Shown: positions 9,960-19,138, counted from the first letter of the stretch. The stretch: 32,837 nucleotides of DNA from an uncultured Chthoniobacterales bacterium (GCA_937924445.1 CALDSX010000024.1:1-32837), one strand, 5' to 3'. The notes: generated from the sequence alone by a model not told the origin. Made by a program: numbers and translations.

Positions 9960-10988
9960 ATGATCATCTCTAGAACGCCCTTCAGAATCTCGTTTTTCGG
10001 AGGAGGCTCCGATTATCCTGTCTGGTATTTGCGCTACGGTGGAGCGGTGCTCTCGACCGCGATAGATAAATTCTGCTATCTGACCTGTCGTTATTTGCCG
10101 CCATTTTTCGAACATAAATTTCGTATTCTTTACTCGAAGATCGAAATGACCCAAGCGGCGACGGAAATCCAGCACCCTGCTGTGCGCGGAGCACTTCAGA
10201 TGATGGGTATAGAGCGTGGGCTTGAGATTCATCATGACGGCGATTTGCCGGCGCGCAGCGGCATGGGATCAAGTTCCTCGTTCGCGGTTGGCCTGCTGCA
10301 TGTGCTTCATGCGCTTGAGGGGCGAATGGCGAGTCGCGAGGTTTTAGCGCGCGAGGCGATTCATCTTGAACAGAATGTGCTGAAGGAAACAGTAGGCTCA
10401 CAGGATCAAATTGCCGCCGCTTTTGGTGGCTTCAATGCGATTAGATTCCGCCCTGACGGCCTGTTTGCGGTTGAGCCAGTTTACCTTCCTCCCGAACGTC
10501 TGGTTCAGTTTAAATCGCATCTTCTACTATTCTTCACCGGACTTTCCCGTCTTTCGAGTGAGATTGCGGAAAAGATCGTCGCATCTATTCCGGCTAAGGA
10601 GAACTCAATTCGACGATTTATTGAGATGGTTGACGAGGCGTTGGGTATACTTGCGAATGGCAATCTAGAGGATTTCGGTCGCCTCCTTGACGAGGCATGG
10701 CAGCGGAAGCGGGCGCTTAGCGAGGTCGTTACAAATTCGACGATTGACGAGGCCTATGAAGCAGCCAAAACAGCTGGGGCCTTAGGCGGTAAACTTCTGG
10801 GGGCTGGCGGGGGCGGTTTTCTTTTGATCTTTGCCCCTCCTGAGCGGCACGGCTCCGTCAGAGCAGCTCTTTCATCGCTGTTGCATGTGCCGTTTGATTT
10901 TGAGCCCGCCGGAAGTCAGATCATTTTCTATGATCCCGAGCAAGACTACGAACAAGCGGAGTTTGTTTTTGGGAGAAACCAGAGATGA
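9960..10988 (+). CDS. GHMP family kinase, D-glycero-D-manno-heptose 7-phosphate kinase-like
   Basis: MIISRTPFRISFFGGGSDYPVWY; DLPARSGMGSSSSFAVGLLHVLHAL ATP-binding loop; LGGKLLGAGGGGFLLIF. Confidence 0.9.
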   Translation: MIISRTPFRISFFGGGSDYPVWYLRYGGAVLSTAIDKFCYLTCRYLPPFFEHKFRILYSKIEMTQAATEIQHPAVRGALQMMGIERGLEIHHDGDLPARSGMGSSSSFAVGLLHVLHALEGRMASREVLAREAIHLEQNVLKETVGSQDQIAAAFGGFNAIRFRPDGLFAVEPVYLPPERLVQFKSHLLLFFTGLSRLSSEIAEKIVASIPAKENSIRRFIEMVDEALGILANGNLEDFGRLLDEAWQRKRALSEVVTNSTIDEAYEAAKTAGALGGKLLGAGGGGFLLIFAPPERHGSVRAALSSLLHVPFDFEPAGSQIIFYDPEQDYEQAEFVFGRNQR

Positions 10989-11081
10989 TCGTTCGTTATA
11001 CGGGAGTATCTATTTGTAATTTGTAAAATGACATTTTAGATGCCACGCCGCATAAAAGAAATGAACTAAGCCCTCAGTCAG

Positions 11082-12263
11082 ATGAATTCTTTTCCCCAAC
11101 TCGACTGGCCTCTCATGCGCAATAACATCACACGCTCGGATTTGGATGCGGTGATCACGTTTTTGCAACAGGAAGATCCGATCCTTACGCAATCTAAAAA
11201 TGTCGCTGCTTTCGAGCAGGAGTGGTCTGCGTGGTTAGGGGTTCGGCACAGTCTTTTTGTAAACTCCGGGTCGTCTGCTAACGATATTACAATGCTGGCC
11301 TTGCGAGAGTTACGCGGTTCTGGTGAGGTCATTGTGCCTCCGTTAACGTGGGTGTCTGATATTGCCAGTGTCCTGCACGCGGGCTTCAAACCGGTTTTTG
11401 CAGACATCAATCCTCGCACAATCGGAATGGATAGCGCTGAGGTCATCCGCAAAATGTCCGCAAACACCCGTGCGGTGTTCCTCACCCATATCTTGGGTTA
11501 CAACGCCCTTGATGACCAGTTGCTCGAGGCCTGTGCCGAACGCGGCATCCCGCTCATCGAGGATGTTTGCGAGTCGCACGGAGCAAAGTTTAAAGATCGA
11601 AAGTGCGGCACCTTCGGCTGGGCATCGAATTTCTCCTTCTACTATGCCCATCATATGAGCACGATTGAGGGTGGGATGATTTGCAGTAATGACGACGAAT
11701 TTATAGAGGTCTGTCGTGTCTTGCGCTCACACGGCATGGTGCGGGAGTCGCGTAATGAGGCCTTTAAACGTGGCTATGCGGATGCCTATCCAGATTTAAC
11801 TCCCACATTCATTTTTGCATACCCGGCACATAACATGCGCTCCACCGAAATCAATGCGGTGATTGGGCGTTCGCAGCTCAGTCGTCTCGATGCGAACAAC
11901 ATCATTCGCACTCGGAATTTGATAAGATTCCTAAATGGTTTGGACCCCAAAAAATTCCGCACTGATTTTGCAGTTGACGGTAGCAGCAACTATGCGTTCA
12001 CTCTGGTGCTTCATGAAGCGAACGATGCCTTGCGAGATAGGTGTATTGAGATGATGACTGCCGCAGGTGTGGAATTCAGACGTGGCACATCAGGTGGGGG
12101 GAACCAACTCCGGCAACCTTATCTTCGCCGAATATTCGGCGAAGAATTCAAAAACTACCCGCAGGTTGAGCACATCCATTTTTACGGATTTTACATCGGG
12201 AACTATCCTGACCTCGAACCCGAGAAAATTGACAGATTGTGCGTGATGCTCAACGCGCTATAA
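11082..12263 (+). CDS. DegT/DnrJ/EryC1/StrS fold PLP-dependent enzyme, ColD-like sugar 3-dehydratase candidate
   Basis: FVNSGSSANDITMLAL; NFSFYYAHHMSTIEGGMICSNDDEFIEVCRVLRSHGMVRE with His-His at the PLP-lysine position. Confidence 0.85.
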   Translation: MNSFPQLDWPLMRNNITRSDLDAVITFLQQEDPILTQSKNVAAFEQEWSAWLGVRHSLFVNSGSSANDITMLALRELRGSGEVIVPPLTWVSDIASVLHAGFKPVFADINPRTIGMDSAEVIRKMSANTRAVFLTHILGYNALDDQLLEACAERGIPLIEDVCESHGAKFKDRKCGTFGWASNFSFYYAHHMSTIEGGMICSNDDEFIEVCRVLRSHGMVRESRNEAFKRGYADAYPDLTPTFIFAYPAHNMRSTEINAVIGRSQLSRLDANNIIRTRNLIRFLNGLDPKKFRTDFAVDGSSNYAFTLVLHEANDALRDRCIEMMTAAGVEFRRGTSGGGNQLRQPYLRRIFGEEFKNYPQVEHIHFYGFYIGNYPDLEPEKIDRLCVMLNAL

Positions 12264-12679
12264 TCTCACTCTAACTTTTCGCTCATGAGCGACACACTCT
12301 CAGCCGATTGGGTCGAGGTTTATATAATTTTTTTTTCCGAGATGAGGCATCTTGCCAAGGAGAGGCCCTTTCCTCTGCGGCGTGGGGCTGGGCGCGATGA
12401 AGGAAACTTATGTGATGTGATTTCAGATAACTTCCCTCCAGAGCCTCTGGTGCAAGGGGAATGCGATATTAATCCTGCCCAGTTCTCGAAAAGAACCGGC
12501 GTATATTTTTAAGCGGAGAGTCTAATCGTGAATCTTTTAACCGACTCTCTCATTTCAGGAAAAACTCTCTCTGTTTTTGGCGAGCGAAATAAATGGATGG
12601 AACCCTGCAAAGCTCTTTGCGCCGATGAGAAAAAACCAGCGTTACATAGCGATGGGTCGTTTAAAGAAATCACGTTCTT

Positions 12680-13291
12680 ATGAATACTCTAACAGTCTCC
12701 CAACTTATTGCCTTCGAGGAAGAGATCGCACGTGAATTCAATGCGGGTAAGATTCGTGCCCCGATCCACCTTTATTTTGGCAATGAAGAGGAAATTATCA
12801 GCGTTTTTCGCAGAATTCGGCCCCAGGACTGGGTTCTTTGTTCGTGGCGCAGCCACTACCAATGCCTTCTTAAAGGAGTGCCGCCGGACCTGCTGAAGAG
12901 TGAAATTATGGCAGGGCGCTCTATCTCCCTTTGCTTTCCAGAATACCGGATTTTTAGCTCTGCGATCGTCGGAGGAGTTCTACCGATTGCCACCGGCATT
13001 GCCCTAGGCATTTGTCGCACAGGTGAAGATGCCCGGGTGTATTGTTTTATGGGTGAAATGACCGCTGAAACGGGGATTGCTCATGAATGCGTTAAATATT
13101 GCAGAAATCAGCAGCTTCCAATTACCTGGATTATTGAAGACAACGGCAAGTCAGTCTGCACAGACACCAAGAAAGCATGGGGCATCGAGGCGCATTGGTG
13201 GGAAAAGGAGTCATCTGCGGAGGATGTGATTCACTATAAATACCAATCCAAATATCCGCATGCCGGAGCGGGTATTCGTGTGCAATTTTAG
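12680..13291 (+). CDS. TPP-dependent dehydrogenase E1 alpha-like protein (short, 203 aa)
   Basis: HLYFGNEEEIISVFRRIRPQDWVLCSWRSHYQCLLKGV, IVGGVLPIATGIALG, FMGEMTAETGIAHECVKYCRNQQLPITWIIEDNG (degenerate GDG...NN TPP motif). Confidence 0.85.
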   Translation: MNTLTVSQLIAFEEEIAREFNAGKIRAPIHLYFGNEEEIISVFRRIRPQDWVLCSWRSHYQCLLKGVPPDLLKSEIMAGRSISLCFPEYRIFSSAIVGGVLPIATGIALGICRTGEDARVYCFMGEMTAETGIAHECVKYCRNQQLPITWIIEDNGKSVCTDTKKAWGIEAHWWEKESSAEDVIHYKYQSKYPHAGAGIRVQF

Positions 13292-13303
13292 ACTTTAGCC
13301 TCT

Positions 13304-13840
13304 ATGAATTATTTTGAGCAATTAAAACGCAGTATGGAATGGTTGGCTGAAGATCCGCGCACAGTTTTTATAGGTCAAGCGGTTGAGGTTCCTGGAACAG
13401 CCATGAGCAATACTGTCAAAGATATCCCTCTTGAGCGCCGAATTGAGCTCCCTGTTGCCGAAGAAATGCAAATGGGCATGACAATAGGACTCGCTCTGCA
13501 AGGTCAAATTCCCGTCTCAATCTATCCGCGCTGGAACTTTCTTCTCCTTGCGGTAAACCAACTTGTAAACCACCTCGACAAGCTTTCAGTAATGTCCAAC
13601 GGGCGGATCCATGCAAAAGCCATTATTCGCACGGGAATTGGCTCAGTTCGCCCGCTTCATCCCCAGCACCAACACATCGGAGATTTCACCGAAGCGTTCC
13701 GTCTGATGTGTTCAACGGTGGAAGTCATCCGTGTGGATGAACCGGATCAAATCTTTCCGGCCTACCAGAAAGCCCTGCTCAGGGACGACGGCCGCAGCAC
13801 CCTAATTGTCGAATGGGGTGATTATTACAACGAAAAGTAA
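13304..13840 (+). CDS. TPP-dependent dehydrogenase E1 beta/transketolase-pyrimidine-domain protein, lacks C-terminal domain
   Basis: RIELPVAEEMQMGMTIGLALQGQIPVSIYPRWNFLLLAVNQLVNHLDKL; 178 aa only; directly follows the E1-alpha-like gene. Confidence 0.82.
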   Translation: MNYFEQLKRSMEWLAEDPRTVFIGQAVEVPGTAMSNTVKDIPLERRIELPVAEEMQMGMTIGLALQGQIPVSIYPRWNFLLLAVNQLVNHLDKLSVMSNGRIHAKAIIRTGIGSVRPLHPQHQHIGDFTEAFRLMCSTVEVIRVDEPDQIFPAYQKALLRDDGRSTLIVEWGDYYNEK

Positions 13841-13856
13841 AAAACTCCCTCTGACC

Positions 13857-15377
13857 ATGCGCCCGCTCGATGTTCTTTTCATTAATGCCGACTCGTCCGC
13901 TGCCGCTTATCAAGAGTTGGCAAAGACTTTTGCCGCAATTGAGCCTCCCACATGGAGTCTACTCCTGGCGCAAAGCTGTCGAGCGAAAGGTTACGGCGTC
14001 GCTATTCTGGATGCGACGGCAGAGCGACTCACCCACGAGCAAACGGTGGCCCGTGCAGGAGAAATCAAGCCTCGTCTGGTTTGCTTCGTTATTTACGGTC
14101 AGAACCCAAACTCTGGCACGACGAACATGATCGGAAACACTGAATGCGCCAGGTTTTTAAAAGAGAGTCATCCAGAAATTCCGATCTGTTTCGTAGGCTC
14201 ACATACGAGCGCTCTCCCCATGGAAGTACTCTCCCTACCCTACGTTGACATTGTTCTGCTCAATGAAGGGGTTTACGCTCTTCACGATTTGCTGGCCAGC
14301 GACCTTGCTGATGATTTACCAAAAATCAAAGGGATCGGCCACAAACACGGAGGACGGCCGGTTCTTAATGAACCTCAGCGCGTTGTCCCGCAAGAGCGCA
14401 TGGATGCCGACATGCCAGGCTACGCATGGGATTTGTTGCCTTACAAGGAAAGGCCGCTCGACCTTTACAGGTCTCACTTCTGGCATGCGGAATTTTCCCA
14501 TGAAAAACGCACGCCTTTTGCCGCTGTTTACACCTCCCTAGGTTGCAAGTTCAAATGCGACTTCTGCATGATCAACATCGTCAACCGCGTGGACAATGCA
14601 GAAGGCGTCGCCTCCGCCCACTCGCCTAACATGCGCTTCTGGTCACCAGAATTGATGCTCTCAGAGTTTGAAAAACTCGCCGAAATGGGTGTTAAGACCA
14701 TCCGCATCTCTGACGAGATGTTTTTCCTCAACAAAAATTACTACGGTCCGTTGGTTGAAAGTCTGGCCGAACGAGATCTTGGACTCCGGATGTGGGCCTA
14801 CTCGCGCGTGGATACCGTCCGCCCACAATTTCTTGAGACCTTCCTCAAGGCCGGCATCGGGTGGCTTGCGCTTGGCATCGAGGCTGGCAGCCAGATGGTA
14901 AGGCAGGAAGTCTCTAAAGGCAGCTTCAAGGATGTTAACATCCGACAAATCGTTGCTTCAACCCGCGAATTGGGGATGAATGTGATTTCAAACTACATCT
15001 TTGGCTTTCCTGACGACAACTTTGAGACCATGCAGCAGACTCTCGACCTTGCGCTTGAGCTTTGCACAGAGATGGCTAACATGTATCCTTGTCAAGCGTT
15101 GCCAGGAAGCCCGCTCTATTACGAAGCCAAGGCCAAGGGTTGGGCATTGCCCTCTTCCTACGAAGGGTATGCATTTCTCTCGTATGAAAGCCAACCGCTG
15201 CCCACCAAGCATCTTTCCGCTGCCGATGTGCTGCGGTTTCGGGACGAAGCCTGGAAGACATATTTTACGCACCAACCTTTCCTCGAACTCGTGGAAAAGA
15301 AATTCGGATCGCTGGAGCGTCAGAATGTTGAAAGCATGGCCGCTATACGCCTGAAACGGAAATTGTTGGGGGATTAG
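13857..15377 (+). CDS. B12-binding-domain radical SAM protein (BchE-like architecture)
   Basis: N-terminal Rossmann-like cobalamin-binding region; SLGCKFKCDFCMINIVNR (CxxxCxxC); start taken at MRPLDVLFINAD (ORF extends to 13806). Confidence 0.92.
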   Translation: MRPLDVLFINADSSAAAYQELAKTFAAIEPPTWSLLLAQSCRAKGYGVAILDATAERLTHEQTVARAGEIKPRLVCFVIYGQNPNSGTTNMIGNTECARFLKESHPEIPICFVGSHTSALPMEVLSLPYVDIVLLNEGVYALHDLLASDLADDLPKIKGIGHKHGGRPVLNEPQRVVPQERMDADMPGYAWDLLPYKERPLDLYRSHFWHAEFSHEKRTPFAAVYTSLGCKFKCDFCMINIVNRVDNAEGVASAHSPNMRFWSPELMLSEFEKLAEMGVKTIRISDEMFFLNKNYYGPLVESLAERDLGLRMWAYSRVDTVRPQFLETFLKAGIGWLALGIEAGSQMVRQEVSKGSFKDVNIRQIVASTRELGMNVISNYIFGFPDDNFETMQQTLDLALELCTEMANMYPCQALPGSPLYYEAKAKGWALPSSYEGYAFLSYESQPLPTKHLSAADVLRFRDEAWKTYFTHQPFLELVEKKFGSLERQNVESMAAIRLKRKLLGD

Positions 15378-16087
15378 GTTTTCGGCGGCCTCCAGCCGAG
15401 TTCCAGCCAGAACTGGGTGTAGTACGCCGCTCCCCAACGGAGAACCTGAACTTTGGCGTCACCTGCGATGCGAGCAGGTTCATCCGAAGGAATCTCGGAC
15501 ACTTTGCACTTGGCGCGGGCCGCCCGAACAGAGAGCAGCGGCTCGATCCCCATGCGTGTGCAAAAGAGCCACTCAGGCAGCGCATAAGCTTTTTCCTGAT
15601 CCAGACCGAGTTGGTTGAACAGAGACGTTCGGTAAATACGGAAAATCGTCATGGCATCGGTGTAACGGCCACCATGCAAGAGATTAACAGTGCGAGTGAA
15701 AAGCCAGTTGCCAAAGCCTGTGACAAGACTGTCATCCTCGCTCTTGGCCGGAGGCAAATATCGGGAGGCAATAACCATATCATAACCGTCCTGGAATTTG
15801 GCGATGAGCCTCGACAGATCCTCCGGAGGGCAGTTTCCATCGGGGCTGAACGTGATCACCGCATCGCCTCTGAGCATCGGCCACGCCTCGATGTAGGCAA
15901 ACCGAATCCCTTTCTGCCGCTGGATATGCACATCATAGCCAAGTGACTTAGCATAATCTGCCGTGCCATCTTTTGAGTTTCCATCGGAAACCATAACTTG
16001 ACAAAAAAGAGAATGATCCACCTTCGGCATAATGGTCTCCATACTTTTCCTTTCATTAAGCGTGGGGATAAAGAGAGAAATTTTCAT
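15374..16087 (-). CDS. Family 2 glycosyltransferase (dolichyl/polyprenyl-phosphate sugar synthase-like)
   Basis: MKISLFIPTLNERKSMETIMPKVDHSLFCQVMVSDGNSKDGTADYAKS; ITFSPDGNCPPEDLSRLIAKFQDGYDMVIASRY. Confidence 0.9.
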   Translation of the reverse strand: MKISLFIPTLNERKSMETIMPKVDHSLFCQVMVSDGNSKDGTADYAKSLGYDVHIQRQKGIRFAYIEAWPMLRGDAVITFSPDGNCPPEDLSRLIAKFQDGYDMVIASRYLPPAKSEDDSLVTGFGNWLFTRTVNLLHGGRYTDAMTIFRIYRTSLFNQLGLDQEKAYALPEWLFCTRMGIEPLLSVRAARAKCKVSEIPSDEPARIAGDAKVQVLRWGAAYYTQFWLELGWRPPKT

Positions 16088-16095
16088 AAGACACC

Positions 16096-18078
16096 TTACT
16101 GCGATGAAGTTAATTTGATAAGCCGCAGATTCGCAGCCCGTCCCACAACACGCTCGCTGAGCGCAAGCGCATCAACAGAGTCCATAAAGTCGATCATGTA
16201 CCGCCCCCAAACTTCTTTAAAGAACCATTCGGGACGCTGATGCTCTTTCCAATGTCGGCGGGTGTAAAGAAGCATCGCATTCTCAAAATCCACAACAAGC
16301 AGGTAATCCACCCCAACGGAGCGGAGATAGTTTTTAAGAGCATCAGGGCCTTTCTCCAGGGGCCACGGGCCAATAGAACACGCACCGGCCACATCAGCAG
16401 TAAAAATTTTGTTTCTGTTAAAGTTAAGAGCGTAGGGGGTGTCGATAGCAGCAAAAATAACTGCTCCGGGTTCCGTTTTCTCCTGAAGTTCTGTCACACC
16501 TTTGGTGATGATCGGGGTGACCAGTCGTTGCGTTGAGGAAACAGCCTGTTGCGGCAGGCTCTCAGCCATTAATGTCAGCTCATTGCCAGCGTTGGGTAGA
16601 TTTACAGCCACAAGAAGCGCAAGCGCAAGTGTGGCCGCATATTTTTTGAGTGGACTATCTGGAGAATTAAATCGACTGCCGAGATATGAGGTTAAGATCC
16701 AGATGGCAATAGGAAAAAGCATCGGAAACGTGTATCGATAGCTTTCGAAAATGACAGTAACGCCAAACTTATAAGAAGTAAACCACGCCACACAAACTGC
16801 AGATAAAACCGCTGCCAGAGCAAGATCTTTGCGCTCGACAAACCATGCAAAAACATAACAGAACAATAACGCCAGCACCTCGGGTCTGAAGAGAAATCCC
16901 GTAGCGTGAGCGACATCCTGCAACGGTCCGTTTTTGCTGCCGAGAACGCCAAATGCAGGGTTCAACGTGCCTCCGAACGGTGGATACATCGGGGTGGCGT
17001 TTGACTGCCATAGGACAAACATCCATGGCGCAAGAGCGACGAAGGAAAGGACCCCTATAAAACCTAGTGTCTTTACGGCAAGAAACCCTCCTGGCGCTGC
17101 GGTTCTTGTTATCTTTAAAACGTGCAAGAGTGTGGGAAGTGTGAGTGAGATTGTGGTGATGGCGACTGCGCAGAGAAGAAAAGTGGGGCGCAGACTTCCC
17201 GCCGCCGCGATCAACAGCGCCGACGGCAGAAGAACTCTCATTTGAATCGGGGGCATTTTCCCAATCCTGTCAAAAGTCATTAACAAAGCCAAAAGAACAG
17301 AAGCCCCTCCCAGCGAGCTACTTGTGTTAATGCGCGGGACACTTATAAAAAAAACACTTCCAACCAAAAGCAACCGGAAGAGCGCGGCTGTGGCTGGCAT
17401 TCCGCGTGTGAGGCGAAGCAACATCCCAAAGATCATCAGCATACCGAACCCCCGGTCCGGGACATGGCCAGATCGCTCTGCTCCAACGACCATGACAAGA
17501 GCCTGTAAAAGCGATTGCCCGCCAAATGTTCCAAGCCGTCGCACATTAAAGGGCTCAATAAGGCTGCCAGTTTGGAGAATCCGTTCAGGAAAGAAAAGAT
17601 AGCATACCACATCGTCATTCGGATCAATCTGCGCGGGCCAGGCAATGGAGGAGGAAAAAGCCAGAGCGGCAAGCAGGCTGAGAATGATCAAAACAGTGAT
17701 GTTCGCGCCGTCAAAATGGCGCCACGCTTTTTTGACATTGGATTTCTTTGTCGCTGCGCGGCTTAAACTCACATCGCTTTGCCGCGTCGTTTTAGAGTGG
17801 GTGGAGTTTTTGGCGGAAAGCGCAAGCCCGCCGGCCAGGGCTGCACCAGCCAACACCACCATCGTGAGAACGGGCGCTTTGGCCGCCGAGAAAGCCATCA
17901 ATAGCCCACCAAAAGCGAGCGTTACAGCCATACCCCATGCCATCGTGAGCCCCCAGCCGAGATCCTCAAACTCTTTCCGATTGAGTAATCGACGCAGGGC
18001 TTCACCCCAACCCCAGAAACTGGTGCCGATGACGATACTCCAAAGAAGGACGGGGAGATAGCCGGGGTGACTGGACAT
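16096..18078 (-). CDS. Polytopic membrane protein, GT-C-like glycosyltransferase candidate
   Basis: 660 aa, about a dozen hydrophobic segments, C-terminal soluble domain (VDYLLVVDFENAMLLYTRRHWKEHQRPEWFFKEVWGRYMIDFMD); follows no other gene on the minus strand and abuts the GT2. Confidence 0.7.
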   Translation of the reverse strand: MSSHPGYLPVLLWSIVIGTSFWGWGEALRRLLNRKEFEDLGWGLTMAWGMAVTLAFGGLLMAFSAAKAPVLTMVVLAGAALAGGLALSAKNSTHSKTTRQSDVSLSRAATKKSNVKKAWRHFDGANITVLIILSLLAALAFSSSIAWPAQIDPNDDVVCYLFFPERILQTGSLIEPFNVRRLGTFGGQSLLQALVMVVGAERSGHVPDRGFGMLMIFGMLLRLTRGMPATAALFRLLLVGSVFFISVPRINTSSSLGGASVLLALLMTFDRIGKMPPIQMRVLLPSALLIAAAGSLRPTFLLCAVAITTISLTLPTLLHVLKITRTAAPGGFLAVKTLGFIGVLSFVALAPWMFVLWQSNATPMYPPFGGTLNPAFGVLGSKNGPLQDVAHATGFLFRPEVLALLFCYVFAWFVERKDLALAAVLSAVCVAWFTSYKFGVTVIFESYRYTFPMLFPIAIWILTSYLGSRFNSPDSPLKKYAATLALALLVAVNLPNAGNELTLMAESLPQQAVSSTQRLVTPIITKGVTELQEKTEPGAVIFAAIDTPYALNFNRNKIFTADVAGACSIGPWPLEKGPDALKNYLRSVGVDYLLVVDFENAMLLYTRRHWKEHQRPEWFFKEVWGRYMIDFMDSVDALALSERVVGRAANLRLIKLTSSQ

Positions 18079-18186
18079 TAGGAGCGGGTTTTGTGGATTT
18101 TTTATCGCTCAACCCTGTGCGGGTTTCAAGTGAGGGACACAGGGCTGCTCAATTCGTGGCCGTTTGAAGAGCACCTCTAATTCGGA

Positions 18187-19098
18187 TTAACGGTTATCCA
18201 GTCGGGAAAGCCTCTCCCAGAGAGCCCGCTCTTCGGCATCGGGGTTCTGCGGGACGACCAATTCGATTCTCGCGTGCAAGTCTCCACGACCGCCAGAGCG
18301 TTTAGGCAGGCCATGACCGGGAAACCGGAAACGTTTGCCGCTCGATGTGCCTGGCGGGATGGTAAGCCGACGCCGTCCATCAAGTGTTTCTATGGTTACC
18401 GTGCCACCGAGCACTGCCATCCAAGCAGGGATGTCCACTTCAGCAACAAGATCTTCGCCTTCACGACGAAATTCAGGATGTGGCCCAATTCGAGCAATGA
18501 GAAGGAGATCGCCTCCGCGAGGTCCCTGGCCTGCGAGACGGATTTGTTGACCGTCGTAAATGCCCGGCGGCAGTTTGACGTTAAAAGATTTGGATGCGCC
18601 ACCAGGAGCCCGAACCGTAATGCTTTTTTGGGCTCCATGAATAGCCTCGGACATACTGACCATCAGATCGGCCTGTGTGGCATGCGTCGGCGGGCTCGTT
18701 TGTTCCGCCCCGAAAAACGACCCAAAACCCTCCGAGCCGCGACCGAAGAACTGCTCAAAAAACGAACTAAAACCAGTGGAACCTCCAAAGTCAAACTCTT
18801 CAAAGCTAAAACCTCCTGGACTTTCCCCTCTTGTAGTTCGCCCAGCACGTGTTGAACTGCGGAAAGATCCGCCACCCTTCCATCTTGCACTGATCTCGTC
18901 GTATTGAGAGCGTTTAGCAGGATCGCCCAGCACTTCGTAGGCTTCGTTGATTTCCTTGAATTTCGCCTCCGCAGTCAATTTGTCTTGCGCCACGTCGGGA
19001 TGGTATTTGCGGGCCAAGCTTCGGTAAGCAGTGCGGATTTCCTCCCGGGAAGCGGTCTTCGGCACGCCAAGAATGCTGTAGTAATCTTTGAATTCCAC
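18187..19098 (-). CDS. DnaJ C-terminal domain co-chaperone, CbpA-like
   Basis: J domain DYYSILGVPKTASREEIRTAYRSLARKYHPDVAQD (HPD), G/F region, no zinc-finger, DnaJ_C domain. Confidence 0.93.
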   Translation of the reverse strand: MEFKDYYSILGVPKTASREEIRTAYRSLARKYHPDVAQDKLTAEAKFKEINEAYEVLGDPAKRSQYDEISARWKGGGSFRSSTRAGRTTRGESPGGFSFEEFDFGGSTGFSSFFEQFFGRGSEGFGSFFGAEQTSPPTHATQADLMVSMSEAIHGAQKSITVRAPGGASKSFNVKLPPGIYDGQQIRLAGQGPRGGDLLLIARIGPHPEFRREGEDLVAEVDIPAWMAVLGGTVTIETLDGRRRLTIPPGTSSGKRFRFPGHGLPKRSGGRGDLHARIELVVPQNPDAEERALWERLSRLDNR

Positions 19099-19138
19099 AG
19101 ATCAGCCTATATCAGTTTCTTATAGATTTTCCAATGGC

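Noticed and set aside
9427-9963. 178-aa plus ORF bridging the GT39-like and kinase genes
   Set aside because: Mostly out of frame inside the GT gene; the 240-bp remainder (and ORF 9716-9901) has no recognisable motif in any frame.
12285-12512. 75-aa plus ORF with a T9 run
   Set aside because: No motif and poor protein-like composition; left as part of the unexplained 12264-12683 gap.
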